DNA from: Brassica napus
Taxonomy: Eukaryota; Streptophyta; Magnoliopsida; Brassicales; Brassicaceae
Assembly: GCF_020379485.1 (NCBI RefSeq)
Contig: NC_063436.1
Span: 28,270,423-28,334,422 of the forward strand
Length of the DNA stretch: 64,000 nt
Direction: 5' to 3'
In this document: positions 46,722 through 60,541 of the stretch, in pieces
How the letters are laid out: each line of letters starts with the position of its first letter
How positions within the stretch are numbered: the stretch's first letter is position 1
Made by a program: the position numbers and the translations under genes
The notes under the pieces: model-generated
The model's input: the letters and a program-made list of their open reading frames with translations, nothing else
Told to the model about the DNA's origin: nothing
The model's database searches: none

Positions 46722-47111
46722 AAATGGTACATGGAAACTTGTAAGAGAGAATTCAAGTTTCGTATCGGGTCCCGTACAGGTTTGGGGTCAGATGGGGGAT
46801 ATAATATACGGTTGCACTTAATTCGGGCATTTAATGTGGTCTCGCTTTGAGAATGAGGGTATAGAGGTTTAAAAACTGAGAGACGGTTTGATCTGGTTGA
46901 ATGTGGTGGCCAACTTTTAGCTATGTGGGATCCGTATCCCAGTGTTCGCAGTTCTAGTATCAAACGAAATATCAAAATTTGGTATGCCAAGATTTCTTTA
47001 GAATCAAGATGCAATGGATGTGAGGTGTGGGGCAAGGTTGAGTGTGTTGATGTGCTTACCTTTCCTGTTGAATCATATCATTGGTTTAATTGTGTAACTG
47101 CTTCTGCTTGA
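46722..47111 (+). pseudogene. F-box/kelch C-terminal fragment, partial copy
   Basis: From TGGTACATGGAAACTTGT onward this segment aligns with 45827-46252 of the first F-box/kelch gene and ends at the corresponding TGA (47109-47111). It has internal stops, small deletions and frame changes. The last part is well preserved (IWYAKISLESRCNGCEVWGK and then VECVDVLTFPVESY). The F-box and first kelch blades are absent. Confidence 0.85.
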
Positions 47112-47177
47112 TGTCGCTTAGAAATGGTATGAGTTGCTTCTTTTGCTTTGAACATGCTGTTTTGCTCTTTGAGACAA

Positions 47178-48945
47178 TTTTTTTTTTTTGAAAATCTTTG
47201 AGACAATCTTCATCCCTCTGTTCTATCATAAGCTCAATTATATGATAATCTCTCGAAATTCAAATGTCTCCTTATACATATGTGTACGCAGGTGTACGTG
47301 ACTGTTAAGAATATATATAGATAATAAAACTGAACATGTATTTCGAGTGATATTATTAACGCTTAAAATTGATGTTTGGTTAGCTTTATTTAGTTCAAGT
47401 TCAGTCCCGATTAAAAACCCCAATTAGATGATTTAGAAGTAGCACACTAGAGCTTTCAAAAAGTTACATTTATGATCTTCAAAAGAAGTTGTATGCGTAA
47501 ATGCAAGAACAAACCCGCAAAAGTACATAGTAAACCAGAAAATACCTCTACAAAGATATGTGTTATTACTAGTATTTTTTAAAACCGAACTTACAAGTCT
47601 CTCTTTAAACATAACTCAAACAAGATCAAGACCCTTCTTGACTTTCTCCCCTAGCCTCACACGTTCTAAGATCGAATACAATATCTCTAGAACATCTACC
47701 CCTTAGCCCTTAGTGTTATTCACTCACTTACAAGCTTAGTGAACTCCACTCTTAGTGTTATTGGTTTATATATTTTGATTGATTTAGAAATCCATATAAT
47801 ATTTATAAATTCAAGTAAAATATGCAAATCCGGAGGTTTTCTCTCGGATTTGAGTCTTTGTATTTTTAACTAAAAAATCTAAACAAATCTATTCAAATCC
47901 GTTATAAAATCATATATATTAGTAAATCCGTACGATTGAATAGCACTTGATTTGATATAGAATTTATTAAAAATCATTAAACCAATAACACATGATTTTA
48001 ATACATATTTGAAAATCACAGAACCAATAACACTAGATTTAGTTCAGATTTTCAAATCCATTAAAATACAACAACCAATAACCCCTACTTATGCTAAGAA
48101 TACAATTCTCTCGACAACCCTAATCCACAGATTGATTATGACTATATATACAATACAACCAAGTCGGCTATCCACGCCTATCTACCCAATATTCACTATC
48201 TACCCAAATAATGCAAGGTCCCTAAAACCTCTCCAAAGTATTTTAGTCTCATTGTGAGATATCCCTTCTCCAAGGTAAATCTCTTCAAGTTGGCTCCCCA
48301 AGATGTCTTCGTATTAACTTTGCCTTGGTCCACAATTCATTTTTCAAGTCGCAATCTTCATCTTGACTTGTTCATCCGCACGTACACTTTTCTGTTGGAG
48401 ACTCTTCTTCATTTAGCTGTTGTACTTGAGTCTGTATTAGAACGTCCATCTGATTTTTGCATCTACAGTATGCAATTGAGTAAGAGGTCCATACGGAGTA
48501 CTGAATTAAGAATCTGAAAATAATAAAAATACTTCTAACATTCACGTAGCATTAAAACACATTAAGAAAAGATTTCAGCACACATATTAATATTTGATTA
48601 TGATACATGTAACTGATCTTCACTGAGTTTTGTTTATATTTCACTGGCTTAGCACTGTTTGTATTCCTCTAAAACTATGTAAAATTTAATTTTACCTCTA
48701 AAAGTAAATATTGTGTACAAAATATGATTGAATTTAATTTATTATCATTTTATCAAAGCATTTGAAATTTTCCTTTTCTTATAGTAGAGATATGGTAGCT
48801 ATGAAAATTATAGATTACATTCATGTAAATAGTAACATAATGAAATGTTAAAATATATGTTGTTATAATTTGAAATTAGTTATCATTTTAAAATATTATT
48901 TTAAAAGAAAAATCATGTGGTTTAAAAACGCGAGTCAAAATCTAG
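47178..48945. mobile_element. Composite insertion ending in a Helitron-like 3' terminus
   Basis: Downstream of the partial F-box/kelch copy, similarity to the flank of copy 1 stops near 47177 and resumes at 48946 (TATGCTTTAATGATATAGTA). The block ends CGAGTCAAAATCTAG followed by T, the Helitron-type CTAG|T terminus. Within it are a poly(T) footprint (47178-47195), the MITE at 47756 and, at about 48090-48520, sequence resembling a minus-strand LTR end with a TATATATA-like promoter. The 5' boundary of the Helitron is unresolved. Confidence 0.4.
47756..48085. mobile_element. Nonautonomous MITE-like element, copy B
   Basis: Starts GTGTTATTGGTTTATATATT and ends with CAACCAATAACCCC, giving inverted termini around GTTATTGGTT. 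Closely similar to copy A along its length. Confidence 0.55.
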
Positions 48946-50987
48946 TATGCTTTAATGATATAGTATGTTGTACAAATTTTACTTTTATATTTTATAAGTT
49001 TTATGATTTATATTTCTTAAAGTTAATTTCTTAGAGCTATCTACTTTTTTTTTTGAAACAACCTTAGAGCTATCTACTATATTCAACACCCAATATGTAA
49101 TCTATTACTCTCTCTGTTTGAGTTTATTGTTGTTATAAAATAAAAAATTTGTTTCAAAATAAATGTTTTTTAATAATTTTAATTTAAAATTTATTAATAA
49201 TATTTCTAAAAACACATTGAGTGATTGAATTATTTTATCTTAAAATTTAATGATAAATAATTGATTAATATTTTAATAAATATAAAAAATATTGTTGTAT
49301 AATTACTATTTTGTTTATTAGTTTATTTACTTATATGTTTTTCTTCTATTATAATATGCATTATTATTTTTTATCGTAGAAATTTTTATTGTTCGCTTAT
49401 GGCAACCATAATTTCAAAAATTATTATGCTGATCTAAATATTTTAACAATATCTTAATTTTTTAATAAACAATGAACTATTATTATACATTAACATATAT
49501 TCAGTTTTATCTATTTCATAATCATAATCAATCTTACTTTTATCTATTTTATAATTATAATCAATCATGTTAAAATTATTATTGTGAATTAAATATGATT
49601 GAATTATATTAAATTAATAATTTATTAATTTTATTCTCATAAATATAAAATATTTATGTTAATTTTTTTTTTGACGTTGTTAAAAAATTTAAGATGATGA
49701 CATAATGGCTTAACATTAGCAGAATATATAATACATATATAAAAATTAATATATCTTAGACTTTTGTATATATACAATAATATATTGTGTAAAATGAATA
49801 AACGTAAGAAAATATTGCTAAAAGGAAATATAGTTTTGAAGGGCAGTAAAAATTTAACATAAATTAAATACAAAATACTTTTCAAATATGTTTTTTTATG
49901 CAAATATTTTTTTGTTTAATAACTAAATGCAAATACAATAAGATAAATATATAATAAGATACAACAAATACATGTGAGAGTTTTAAACAATTTTTTATTT
50001 TACATTATGTAAACTATAAATAACTGTATTTTAAATTGTTGTATAAACATTTAAATATATGATTAAAATTAAAAACATACCACTAATAATTTAAAATAAA
50101 TATATATATATATATATATGCATATAAAGCTGAAAATAACACCTGCGCGGTTGCGCGAGTTAAAATCTAGTAAGTGTTTAAGTAAATTGATATTACGCAG
50201 TGTATGTCTATGTGTTTAGAGTGTATGAATATTATGGAAAAGTTGAAAATGTATTTCGAGTGATTAAAATTTTGTGTAAATATATGATCCTATTAAAACT
50301 ATAAATTAATAAAAAAAATAATGTATATGTATATATATTTTATATATGTACAAACAAACTATTATATTGTTTGTTTAATCTTTACAATGGAGTTATCTTT
50401 AATATTTCTTAATATTTAATATATTTTGATGAGATTTAGTAAAAAAAATATCTAAAATCACATTTAATATCTATGAAACATATTTTGTATATGCCAAACA
50501 ATATAATAAAAACAATCTGAATGACAAACTTCAAAAATTTAATTAAAACAATACACAAACTTAAATATTTTATTATTTAGAAAAATAAATATTTAAGATG
50601 GAAAATTTTAAAAATGAAATTTTGTAAATTAATTACAGCATATATTAATAAACTCTCATATTTCCAACATTATTAATTTATAAAAAATTTACTGTATGTA
50701 TCTATGCGTACATTTCTGTATAAACAAAATGTACAAAACTTTAGAAACTTTTTATAATCCTCCTTAGTATATATTATTTAATTGGTCAACTATATACATA
50801 TATATACAAATCTAGAATCTATTGTAACTTCCATATCTGCATAATATCCCATTCAAAATGGGAAACTATTGATATGTTACTCTAAATACGGAATTAGTTT
50901 GCTAATAATGTTGACCAAATCATTTTTATATACGTTTTAACCCATTTTCATGAATATTCTCTCCTCCACTACTTTCTTCCACCAACA
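48946..50987. other. AT-rich intergenic region with Helitron end, upstream of F-box/kelch copy 2
   Basis: No gene. Contains a poly(T) footprint at 49030-49078, a Stowaway-like start near 49111 and an AT tract near 50101-50120. A Helitron-like 3' end at about 50140-50170 has a GCGC/GCGC hairpin followed by TTAAAATCTAG and T. At 50753-50820 lies the block shared with the 5' flank of F-box/kelch copy 1. Confidence 0.45.
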
Positions 50988-52238
50988 ATGATCCCCAAAG
51001 AAGAAGTTGAGCCGCCGCAGAAAAAGGCCAAGCTTCCACCACCACCACCGCCGCCGCAGCCGCTTAACCATCAACCATGTCTCTCCTTTTCTTCACTTCC
51101 AAACGATATCACTTTGAATTTCTTCGCACGTATCCCAAAATCTTATTACCCTAAAATCTCCCTGGTCTCCAAGACCTTTCGTTCTCTCCTCTATTCCTCA
51201 GAGCTCTATGCCGCACGTTCTCAAATGGGAACCACCGTGACCTGCCTCTACATCTGTCTAGAGTACTCCACCGAGCACTTCACCGATCCATCTCCACGAT
51301 GGTTCAGTCTCTATGTGAAACCTAAACGAAACCTAACCGATGGTAGGACTAGAGAGAAATCAAGTGGAAACCTCTTGGTTCCTGTTCCCAAACATTGTCC
51401 TCCTCCTCCTCCTCCACATGCGTCTTCGACCATATTGACTGGCTCGCAAATCTACGTATTCGGTGGACCATTGGACGATAACGTAAGGCGCTACTCCTCA
51501 GCTGTTCGGGTTTATGAGTGTAGGAATAAAACGTGGCGAAATCTTCCTAACATGAATATGGAGAGGTTCTATGCGTCTGCATGTGTCCACGACGACAAGA
51601 TCTATGTAATGGGAGGATGTATAGCTCGGTCTGAGCACCAAAGCTGGTTTGAGATGTTCGACATCAAGACACAGACCTGGAAAACCTTACCGCCGAATCC
51701 CGACCTTCATGTACGGTTGGGATGCAAGAAGGTTCGCAAAATCGGTATGGTGCATGAAAAGATTTACGTGAAGACTGAGAGTGAGCTCCGTGATTGGGTC
51801 TATGATGTGAAGGAAAAGAAATGGAGTGTTGCGGATGTGGGGTTGAGTGTACATTGGTCGAGTTCTTGGTGCGTGATAGACAATGTGATGTTTTCTTACT
51901 CTCGCTTTAGGTATGTGTGGTATGATTTAAAGAGTGGCACGTGGAAAGATGTGAGAGGTTTGGAAGTGCTGAAGAAGTATCGTAGTTTTAGTAGTCATGT
52001 TAATCCGAATGGTAGAGTTGGTAGTGTGGTTGAATTAGTGAACTATGGTGGGAAACTCGTGATTATTTGGGATAGGTTTGAGCGGCGTGGTCGTAGTCAG
52101 AACAAGAACATCTGGTGTGCGGTGGTTGCGTTGGAAAGAGTCCATGAAGGTTTTTGGGGGAAGATTGAGTGGTTCGATGTTGTGCATACTGTCCCCAAGT
52201 CATATGAGTTCTTGCGCTGCCTACCCGTTTTGGTTTGA
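50988..52238 (+). CDS. F-box/kelch-repeat protein, copy 2
   Basis: Paralog of the gene at 45044. Single exon, 416 residues. It opens with a charged and poly-proline segment (about 16-26), then an F-box at about 34-78 with LPNDITLNFFARIPKSYY and PKISLVSKTFRSLLYS. Kelch blades include QIYVFGGPLDDN, VRVYECRNKTWRNLPNM, KIYVMGGC and WFEMFDIKTQTWKTLPP; WYDLKSGTWKDVRGL and IWDRF follow later. It is diverged from copy 1 but shares order and length. The two probably recognise different targets, since the poly-Pro N-terminus is unique to this copy. Confidence 0.9.
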   Translation: MIPKEEVEPPQKKAKLPPPPPPPQPLNHQPCLSFSSLPNDITLNFFARIPKSYYPKISLVSKTFRSLLYSSELYAARSQMGTTVTCLYICLEYSTEHFTDPSPRWFSLYVKPKRNLTDGRTREKSSGNLLVPVPKHCPPPPPPHASSTILTGSQIYVFGGPLDDNVRRYSSAVRVYECRNKTWRNLPNMNMERFYASACVHDDKIYVMGGCIARSEHQSWFEMFDIKTQTWKTLPPNPDLHVRLGCKKVRKIGMVHEKIYVKTESELRDWVYDVKEKKWSVADVGLSVHWSSSWCVIDNVMFSYSRFRYVWYDLKSGTWKDVRGLEVLKKYRSFSSHVNPNGRVGSVVELVNYGGKLVIIWDRFERRGRSQNKNIWCAVVALERVHEGFWGKIEWFDVVHTVPKSYEFLRCLPVLV

Positions 52239-53072
52239 TGAGTCGTACTTAGTCAAGCTGGTAGAGTCATCCTTTTGATTTTAAGAACTTTGTGCTTTGT
52301 TTTGTGTTTAGACATTGACTTTTCTAGACATTGTTTCAATTTTCATTTTGAGAATAGATGTATTTTGTGTTTGTGGACCACACCTATGCATTTTGTTAGC
52401 TTGATTGTCATTACAATGTAAACTAAGGAGATACAAACTCACTTGAGGCAAAGTCTCTATGTTTTGCCCTTTCAATGTCCTCATCTAAATAACATTTGTT
52501 CACCTTGAAGTAAAGAAATATTCTCAGAAACTTAACCTATTTGTTAATGTTGTTCATTACTCGTTAATTAGAGGAATGGTCCGTCCTTAAGAGTTTCGTT
52601 GTTCTATTTTATTTTCTCTTCTCTTTCTCTGTTTGTATTCTTACGAATGATTGATTACTATAATTTCTTTGAGTAGCTGGTATGCAGCTACTAAAGTTTA
52701 CTTTCTAAGTTCAATCACAAGCAAGTAAAAAAGAAACCATGATGGACTTTCGTGTAGTCTTGTTATAGTGTTTATTGTTACTCTTAACGGTCTTACCATT
52801 TCACTGTAACATCAAATGCTTAATTAAGGTTTGTGTTTTTCTTAAGCTTCTTTTGTATAGATTTTTCTAATGTAGAGACTCTGTTCACATGACAAAGGGA
52901 GGGAGGTGGTTCTTTTGTATAGATTTTTTCCAATGACACAAAAGGAGGGAGGTGGTTCAAACAAAACTCTCAGCTGTTCAGGAGAAATCATCAACCTACA
53001 TGCATTGTCTGAAACTCTCAAAAACAAGCTTTTTGAAGAAGTAAAATATTCATTCATTCGGTGGCGGATTCT
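52239..53072. other. Tail-to-tail spacer between F-box/kelch copy 2 and RPL28
   Basis: No gene. An imperfect tandem repeat lies at about 52850-52958: CTTTTGTATAGATTTTT and GGGAGGGAGGTGGTTC or variants each occur twice, first units 62 bases apart. Confidence 0.5.
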
Positions 53073-54250
<1,178 letters not shown>

Positions 54251-54426
54251 TTCGATAATCTCCTAATGGGATGTCAAGCTCACGAACTAGACAATGGCTC
54301 GGAATATAAGAATGAACAAGACTAGTGCCGGCGTTAGGTTAATACACTCTCTGCAAAGCCGTTAGTTTAATTCATTGACAAAATACTGTGAATTAATATG
54401 TAATTAATCTTGATCATTAACAATAA

Positions 54427-54498
54427 GGGCGTTTGGTCTAGTGGTATGATTCTCGCTTTGGGTGCGAGAGGTCCCGAGTTCGATTCTCGGAACGCCCC
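54427..54498 (+). tRNA. tRNA-Pro (anticodon TGG)
   Basis: 72 bases with a perfect 7-bp acceptor stem (GGGCGTT with AACGCCC), an anticodon stem CTCGC/GCGAG with loop TTTGGGT placing TGG at 54459-54461, and a T arm with GTTCGATTC. The A box TGGTCTAGTGG and B box GGTTC-like GAGTTCGATTC are intact. No intron. The 3' CCA is not encoded, as expected. Confidence 0.95.
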
Positions 54499-55038
54499 TT
54501 GTTTTTTAATCAAATTTGGTTTATGCTTTCTTATTCCATTCTTACTAACAAACTCCATTGCTTAAAACTCATCTGCAATGCACAACCAAAATACTCGAAA
54601 ACACACAATTTTGTATTTTAAATCATATTACAATATGAATATCATCAGTTCAACGATGCATTTTCAATCATATTACAAACAAAAGCTTATTATGACTCAT
54701 ATGTTTTTTTTTTGGACAATATGAATCATATGTAACACATACAAAAGATGTATTCATTCGTTAGTGAGCACATGTTACAAATAGGTTGCACAAAATTTTG
54801 GTTCAATTTTCCTTTATACTGATAAGATTAAACAAGTAGAAACTCACTGTTGAAATTTTTGTTCTTTATTGATCGCAATCTCATCAAAGAGATGAGTTTT
54901 AGCAAATTTTCACAGCTCCAAAGCTCTCTGCTTCCGTTTCAGGGAAAAAGCTGGAAGAAAAAAAAATTGATTCATGGAAACACTAAAATACGGAGGAGGG
55001 GAGGGATTACACAAGCTTCAAGTAATTGTTCCTCTCAT
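54499..55038. other. Spacer between tRNA-Pro and ATP synthase g
   Basis: No gene. A poly(T) footprint with flanking direct repeats lies at 54691-54733. The remainder probably includes the 3' UTR of the ATP synthase gene. Confidence 0.5.
54502..54507 (+). terminator. RNA polymerase III terminator of tRNA-Pro
   Basis: A run of six T begins four bases after the discriminator base, a normal Pol III stop signal. Confidence 0.8.
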
Positions 55039-55630
55039 TCAAGGGTAATATCCAGTGAAGGTGAATCCTCTGCCGATGATTTCACCAGCGCAATACCACG
55101 CAAAACATTCGAGACCAAACAATGCAGCGACTCCAGCATCTTCTACCTTCAGATCGGTTCTGTTCTTCCACAAATTCTTGGCGTAGTCTACTTCTTTCCT
55201 CAAGGTTTCACAGCGTCCAGGAATGCTGCAATAAAGGAGTGGGAAAAATAGTTAGATTACTGAGAAACGCCACACAACAAAGGCAAAAACTAAGATCCTC
55301 AAGTCATGGTTATGACATAGGGTTAAAACTTAAACAAGAGGACAAACAACTCAATGCAAAAGACAGCATAAAAAGTTTGATACTGAGTAGAATGAATATA
55401 TTAAGACTGGGGAAAATGTTGGGAGACAAAGAGAGGGAGAAGGAGGACCTAGCAAGACGGGTGTAGAGAAGTTGCTTAGACAACTCTTGGCACTTGTCAA
55501 CCGAAGCAGGTTCCTGGATGTAATGCTTGTTCTTCTCAAGCAACTGCCTGTAGTAAGAAGTTCCGTGCTTCGCCACAAACTTGGAAGCCTCACATGCCTT
55601 TGACTGAACTTGTATCAACTTTGATGCCAT
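55039..55630 (-). CDS. Mitochondrial ATP synthase subunit g (ATP20-like)
   Basis: Small membrane-sector (Fo) subunit that helps dimerise ATP synthase in the inner mitochondrial membrane. Minus-strand exons 55630-55449 and 55225-55039 encode 122 residues, the usual plant length. It begins MASKLIQVQSKACEASKFVA and contains KHGTSYYRQLLEKNKHYI and EPASVDKCQELSKQLLYTRL. The second exon carries KEVDYAKNLWKNRTDLKVED, then AGVAALFGLECFAWYCAGEI and the end GRGFTFTGYYP. A single helix around AALFGLECFAWYCAGEIIG is the membrane segment. A noncoding leader exon may lie near 56028, where a GTACGC-type donor is visible on the minus strand. Matches the gene I recall as At4g29480. Confidence 0.92.
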
Positions 55631-56455
55631 CTTCACAAAACCTAATCCTTCAAAATTACAATCAAAATGTAAAACATCTACCATCTTTTTTCAGTTTCAG
55701 AAACAAAAACCCAAATTTTTTTTTTAACATAGCCCATATCAGAATAACATTCAAAGACAGAGACTTTACGATAAATTCACACAAATTGAGCTAAAAGAAC
55801 TAAACTTTAAACCCCTAATCACACAAATTAACCAGTGTGAATCGACCAAACACATTCAAACTCGAAATCAGCGATTAATTCCCTATAGAAGCAGGAAGAG
55901 ATCAATGAATGTAGTAGATCTAAGAGGTCAGACGACAGGAGCAACACCCAATCAGCCAAAGAAAACTAAATCAAATTGAGAATCTGGAACGAAAGCATTG
56001 CATGAAGATCAGCGAGGCTCAGCGTACCTTTTGTGTATCTGCAATTGAAATGCGGCACCGGTTAGGAAGAAGATGAGTTGTTGATTGGGGGACTTTCTCT
56101 CCGAGAGGATCTCAGCGACGGCTACTCTTAATACGATGCCGTTTCGTCTTCTCCGCGCTATTTCCCAAATCCTAATGTCCCCAAACGACACCGTTTTATG
56201 GTAATTTTGAACCGGAGGGATAAATCTAACCGGTTTGGTGCGTGTGGACGAGAATTCAACCGGTTCAGAAAATATCTTTAAAAACGATTTTAATTTAAAA
56301 CTCGCAACAGAAGAGAAAAACAAGACCAAAGACTTGCTTGTTCAAGTTCTGAAATAAAAAGCTTGTGGCGGCTTCCTAAAACCCTAATCTTTCCACTTCC
56401 TCTCTCTCTCTCTCTGCTCCGTTCTCTCTCTCTTCCCTCGGCTCTAAGAGAAACG
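55631..56455. promoter_or_regulatory. Head-to-head promoter region of ATP synthase g and PRMT11
   Basis: An 825-base span between two divergent start codons. It contains CT-rich pyrimidine patches at about 56396-56440 just before the PRMT11 ATG, and likely the leader exon and first intron of the ATP synthase gene at about 55640-56150. No coding sequence is recognised. Confidence 0.5.
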
Positions 56456-58265
<1,810 letters not shown>

Positions 58266-58684
58266 AAGTTCCCTCAAAAAGAAGCATAGCTTTAAGCTTT
58301 CAGCTGAAACCGAGAAGAAGATACAGTTTCTCAAATTGTGATATTAGTTTTTGTATTTTTTTTTTCAAGTTTTGCAACATTCCGTTTGCTCCACAGTCCA
58401 CAGTCCACACTGCTACATTGGTCTTTATGCTTCAGAGTTTCAAATTAATTATTTTCTCCTAAACCAGCTCTTGTATGCGTCTGTTTGTGTTACAGAACTG
58501 GTGTTGATCAACACGTAAGTGACATGTTTGTTGGCTTGTGAGGATTAACTATGTAGAGAAATCGAACCAAGAGATAAGTTTGCTTGCTATGAATATATTA
58601 CTGTTGAGGGTTGACAGAGTTAAATATTGTATATAAACCAAGTAGTCTTAATTGAATATTATATTCCTCTATGTCTATACAACG
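58266..58684. other. Tail-to-tail spacer between PRMT11 and the methyltransferase gene
   Basis: Probably the two 3' UTRs. No other feature is seen. Confidence 0.5.
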
Positions 58685-60541
58685 TTAGGCCACTGGGAGT
58701 TTTCTCGAGAACACAACGTACATTGGATCCGAACGTCCTGGATTTGGAGATATATCAACGGCCTGAATTGGTCACAAGTTGAAAATTAATAATCTCTATA
58801 AAGATGGTTTCTAATAGAAGGTGTGTTGATGAATATATATATATATATAGAAATGCATACCTGAGGAGGTTCATATCCACCAGCATAGTGAAAGTATGAT
58901 CCAACAATGAGAGCATGATCTGCGTCACCAGTCGATGTCCATATCGAGATTGCTTTAGTAAAGAAGCAACGGTTGGAGAAGCTGCAGAGATAAAGACAAG
59001 AGAGGAAGTGATGGGTTTGAGAATCCAACAAGACTTGGCAAGTTTGTGTTGAAAGAGAACCAACCTCATTAGAGCGAGTCCTCCTGGCTTGAGGATTCTG
59101 TTCATTTCCTTGAAAACTACAAGTGGCTTTGTAAGATAATCCACACTTACCTAATGAGATACCAAGAAACATTATTGGTTGGTAATGGACTTTGAGTTTC
59201 AACTAAGACGTAACTTGTAAGAAGTTTGTGTCTTACCACATTGGTAATAACTTGGAAAGAATTGTCTTCAAAAGGAAGCTTTGGATCCACGTTTAAGTCT
59301 TGGACTATGTACTCGGTGAGAACCTGAGTGAGAGATAGAATAAGATCGGTTTTCGGTTCAGTTTGGTTAGAGATTTGGTTTGATTCGGCAGTTTGAAACA
59401 AAAAAATTTAACCAAATTTCCAAACCAAATTAACCAAAATTTAACTGACTCGAAAACTTAGGCTTAGTTCGGTAGAAATTTTTGAAAACATACTAGCTGA
59501 AAACCGAACCAAACGTTTTCGGTTTAATTCGGTGAGATTTCGGCTGAACATAACTAACCGAATTCAGCACTAACCAACCCGAAAACCCCGAACTACCCGA
59601 ACCCGCATGCCAGATGATCCATCTCATTACTAAATGGTAAATATAGATAAATATTTAATCTTATATACCGGATTGCGCTTAAGTTCTTCTTCATTCATAC
59701 CCATTCCAACAATTCGTTCTTGCTTATACCCAGCTGGATAATGACTTACCTATGTAAAACATCACAAGAACCAAATAAGTCTTTAGCTTCAGGGGATTCT
59801 CAACACACAAGAAAATGGTTTGCATTTTAGTTAGTGCGTACCCAACTGCTACACATATCGAGTATGCTCACTCCCGGAGTTTCGCTCTCAGGCAAAACCT
59901 TGGAGTAGTACTTTGTCAATGCAGCTATTGCTGGATCATCAATGTGTGTCACAAACCGTGGCGCTTCGTAGAATGTTGAATCAGACGACCTGAAAGAAAC
60001 CCACAACATCATTCAAACAGAAGTCACAAGATCTCTAAAGGCAAAACAGAGTAAGAGACAAAAAAAGCTTACTCGTCGAATCGCTGGAAATCTTCTTCTT
60101 TGAAAGGGAAGTTCTCAGGCCATTCCACTTTGCTCAACGCCTAAGATTCAATCAAAGAAGTTCGATTACTGTCACTTCCACAATTATTGAGACAAAATGA
60201 CTAAAGATACGAACTTTGAAAACAGAGCACAAAATGTCTAAAGATACAAACTTGGAATACGAAACCAAGAGGGAGAATAAGACCTGTTCGACGGGAGAAG
60301 GGTTCGTCTGCCTCGCGGAAGCTATGAATGATTTGCCGCCAATATTACCGGACATGTTGTTCATCCAAAACGAAGCGCCGGCGAAACCGCCGAGAACCAA
60401 CCGACGACGTGAAGAGGCGCGAATCCAACGGTGGAAAGGTCTCGACGCAGCCGTTAGGAGATTCAGAGCAGAGGAGTTTGAGAATGGGAGAGGAGGATTT
60501 GATCTGAGTCTGAGGCCAAGAAAGTTACAAGTTTCCGACAT
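58685..60541 (-). CDS. SAM-dependent methyltransferase family protein, probably plastid-targeted
   Basis: Minus-strand exons 60541-60284, 60140-60073, 59989-59842, 59749-59669, 59323-59237, 59150-59065, 58981-58861 and 58762-58685 join in phase to 308 residues. The Ser/Arg-rich N-terminus (MSETCNFLGLRLRSNPPLPF, then ASSRRRLVLGG) looks like a transit peptide. The enzyme part has FYEAPRFVTHIDDPAIAAL, then SILDMCSSWVSHYPAGYKQE in the motif I region, LPFEDNSFQVITNVVSVDYL for motifs II and III, and EMNRILKPGGLAL, typical of class I methyltransferases. Motif I lacks the usual GxGxG glycines. It ends RSDPMYVVFSRKLPVA. Substrate unknown. Matches the gene I recall as At4g29590. Confidence 0.9.

Noticed and set aside
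48090..48520. LTR retrotransposon end on the minus strand
   Set aside because: A TATA-like and leader-like layout is suggestive, but there is no matching LTR, primer-binding site or polyprotein sequence, so it is mentioned only inside a composite region.
56363..56455. Upstream in-frame ATG extending PRMT11 by 31 residues
   Set aside because: The extension is a translated CT-rich leader of Ser/Leu/Pro repeats; the ATG at 56456 matches the recalled N-terminus of orthologs.
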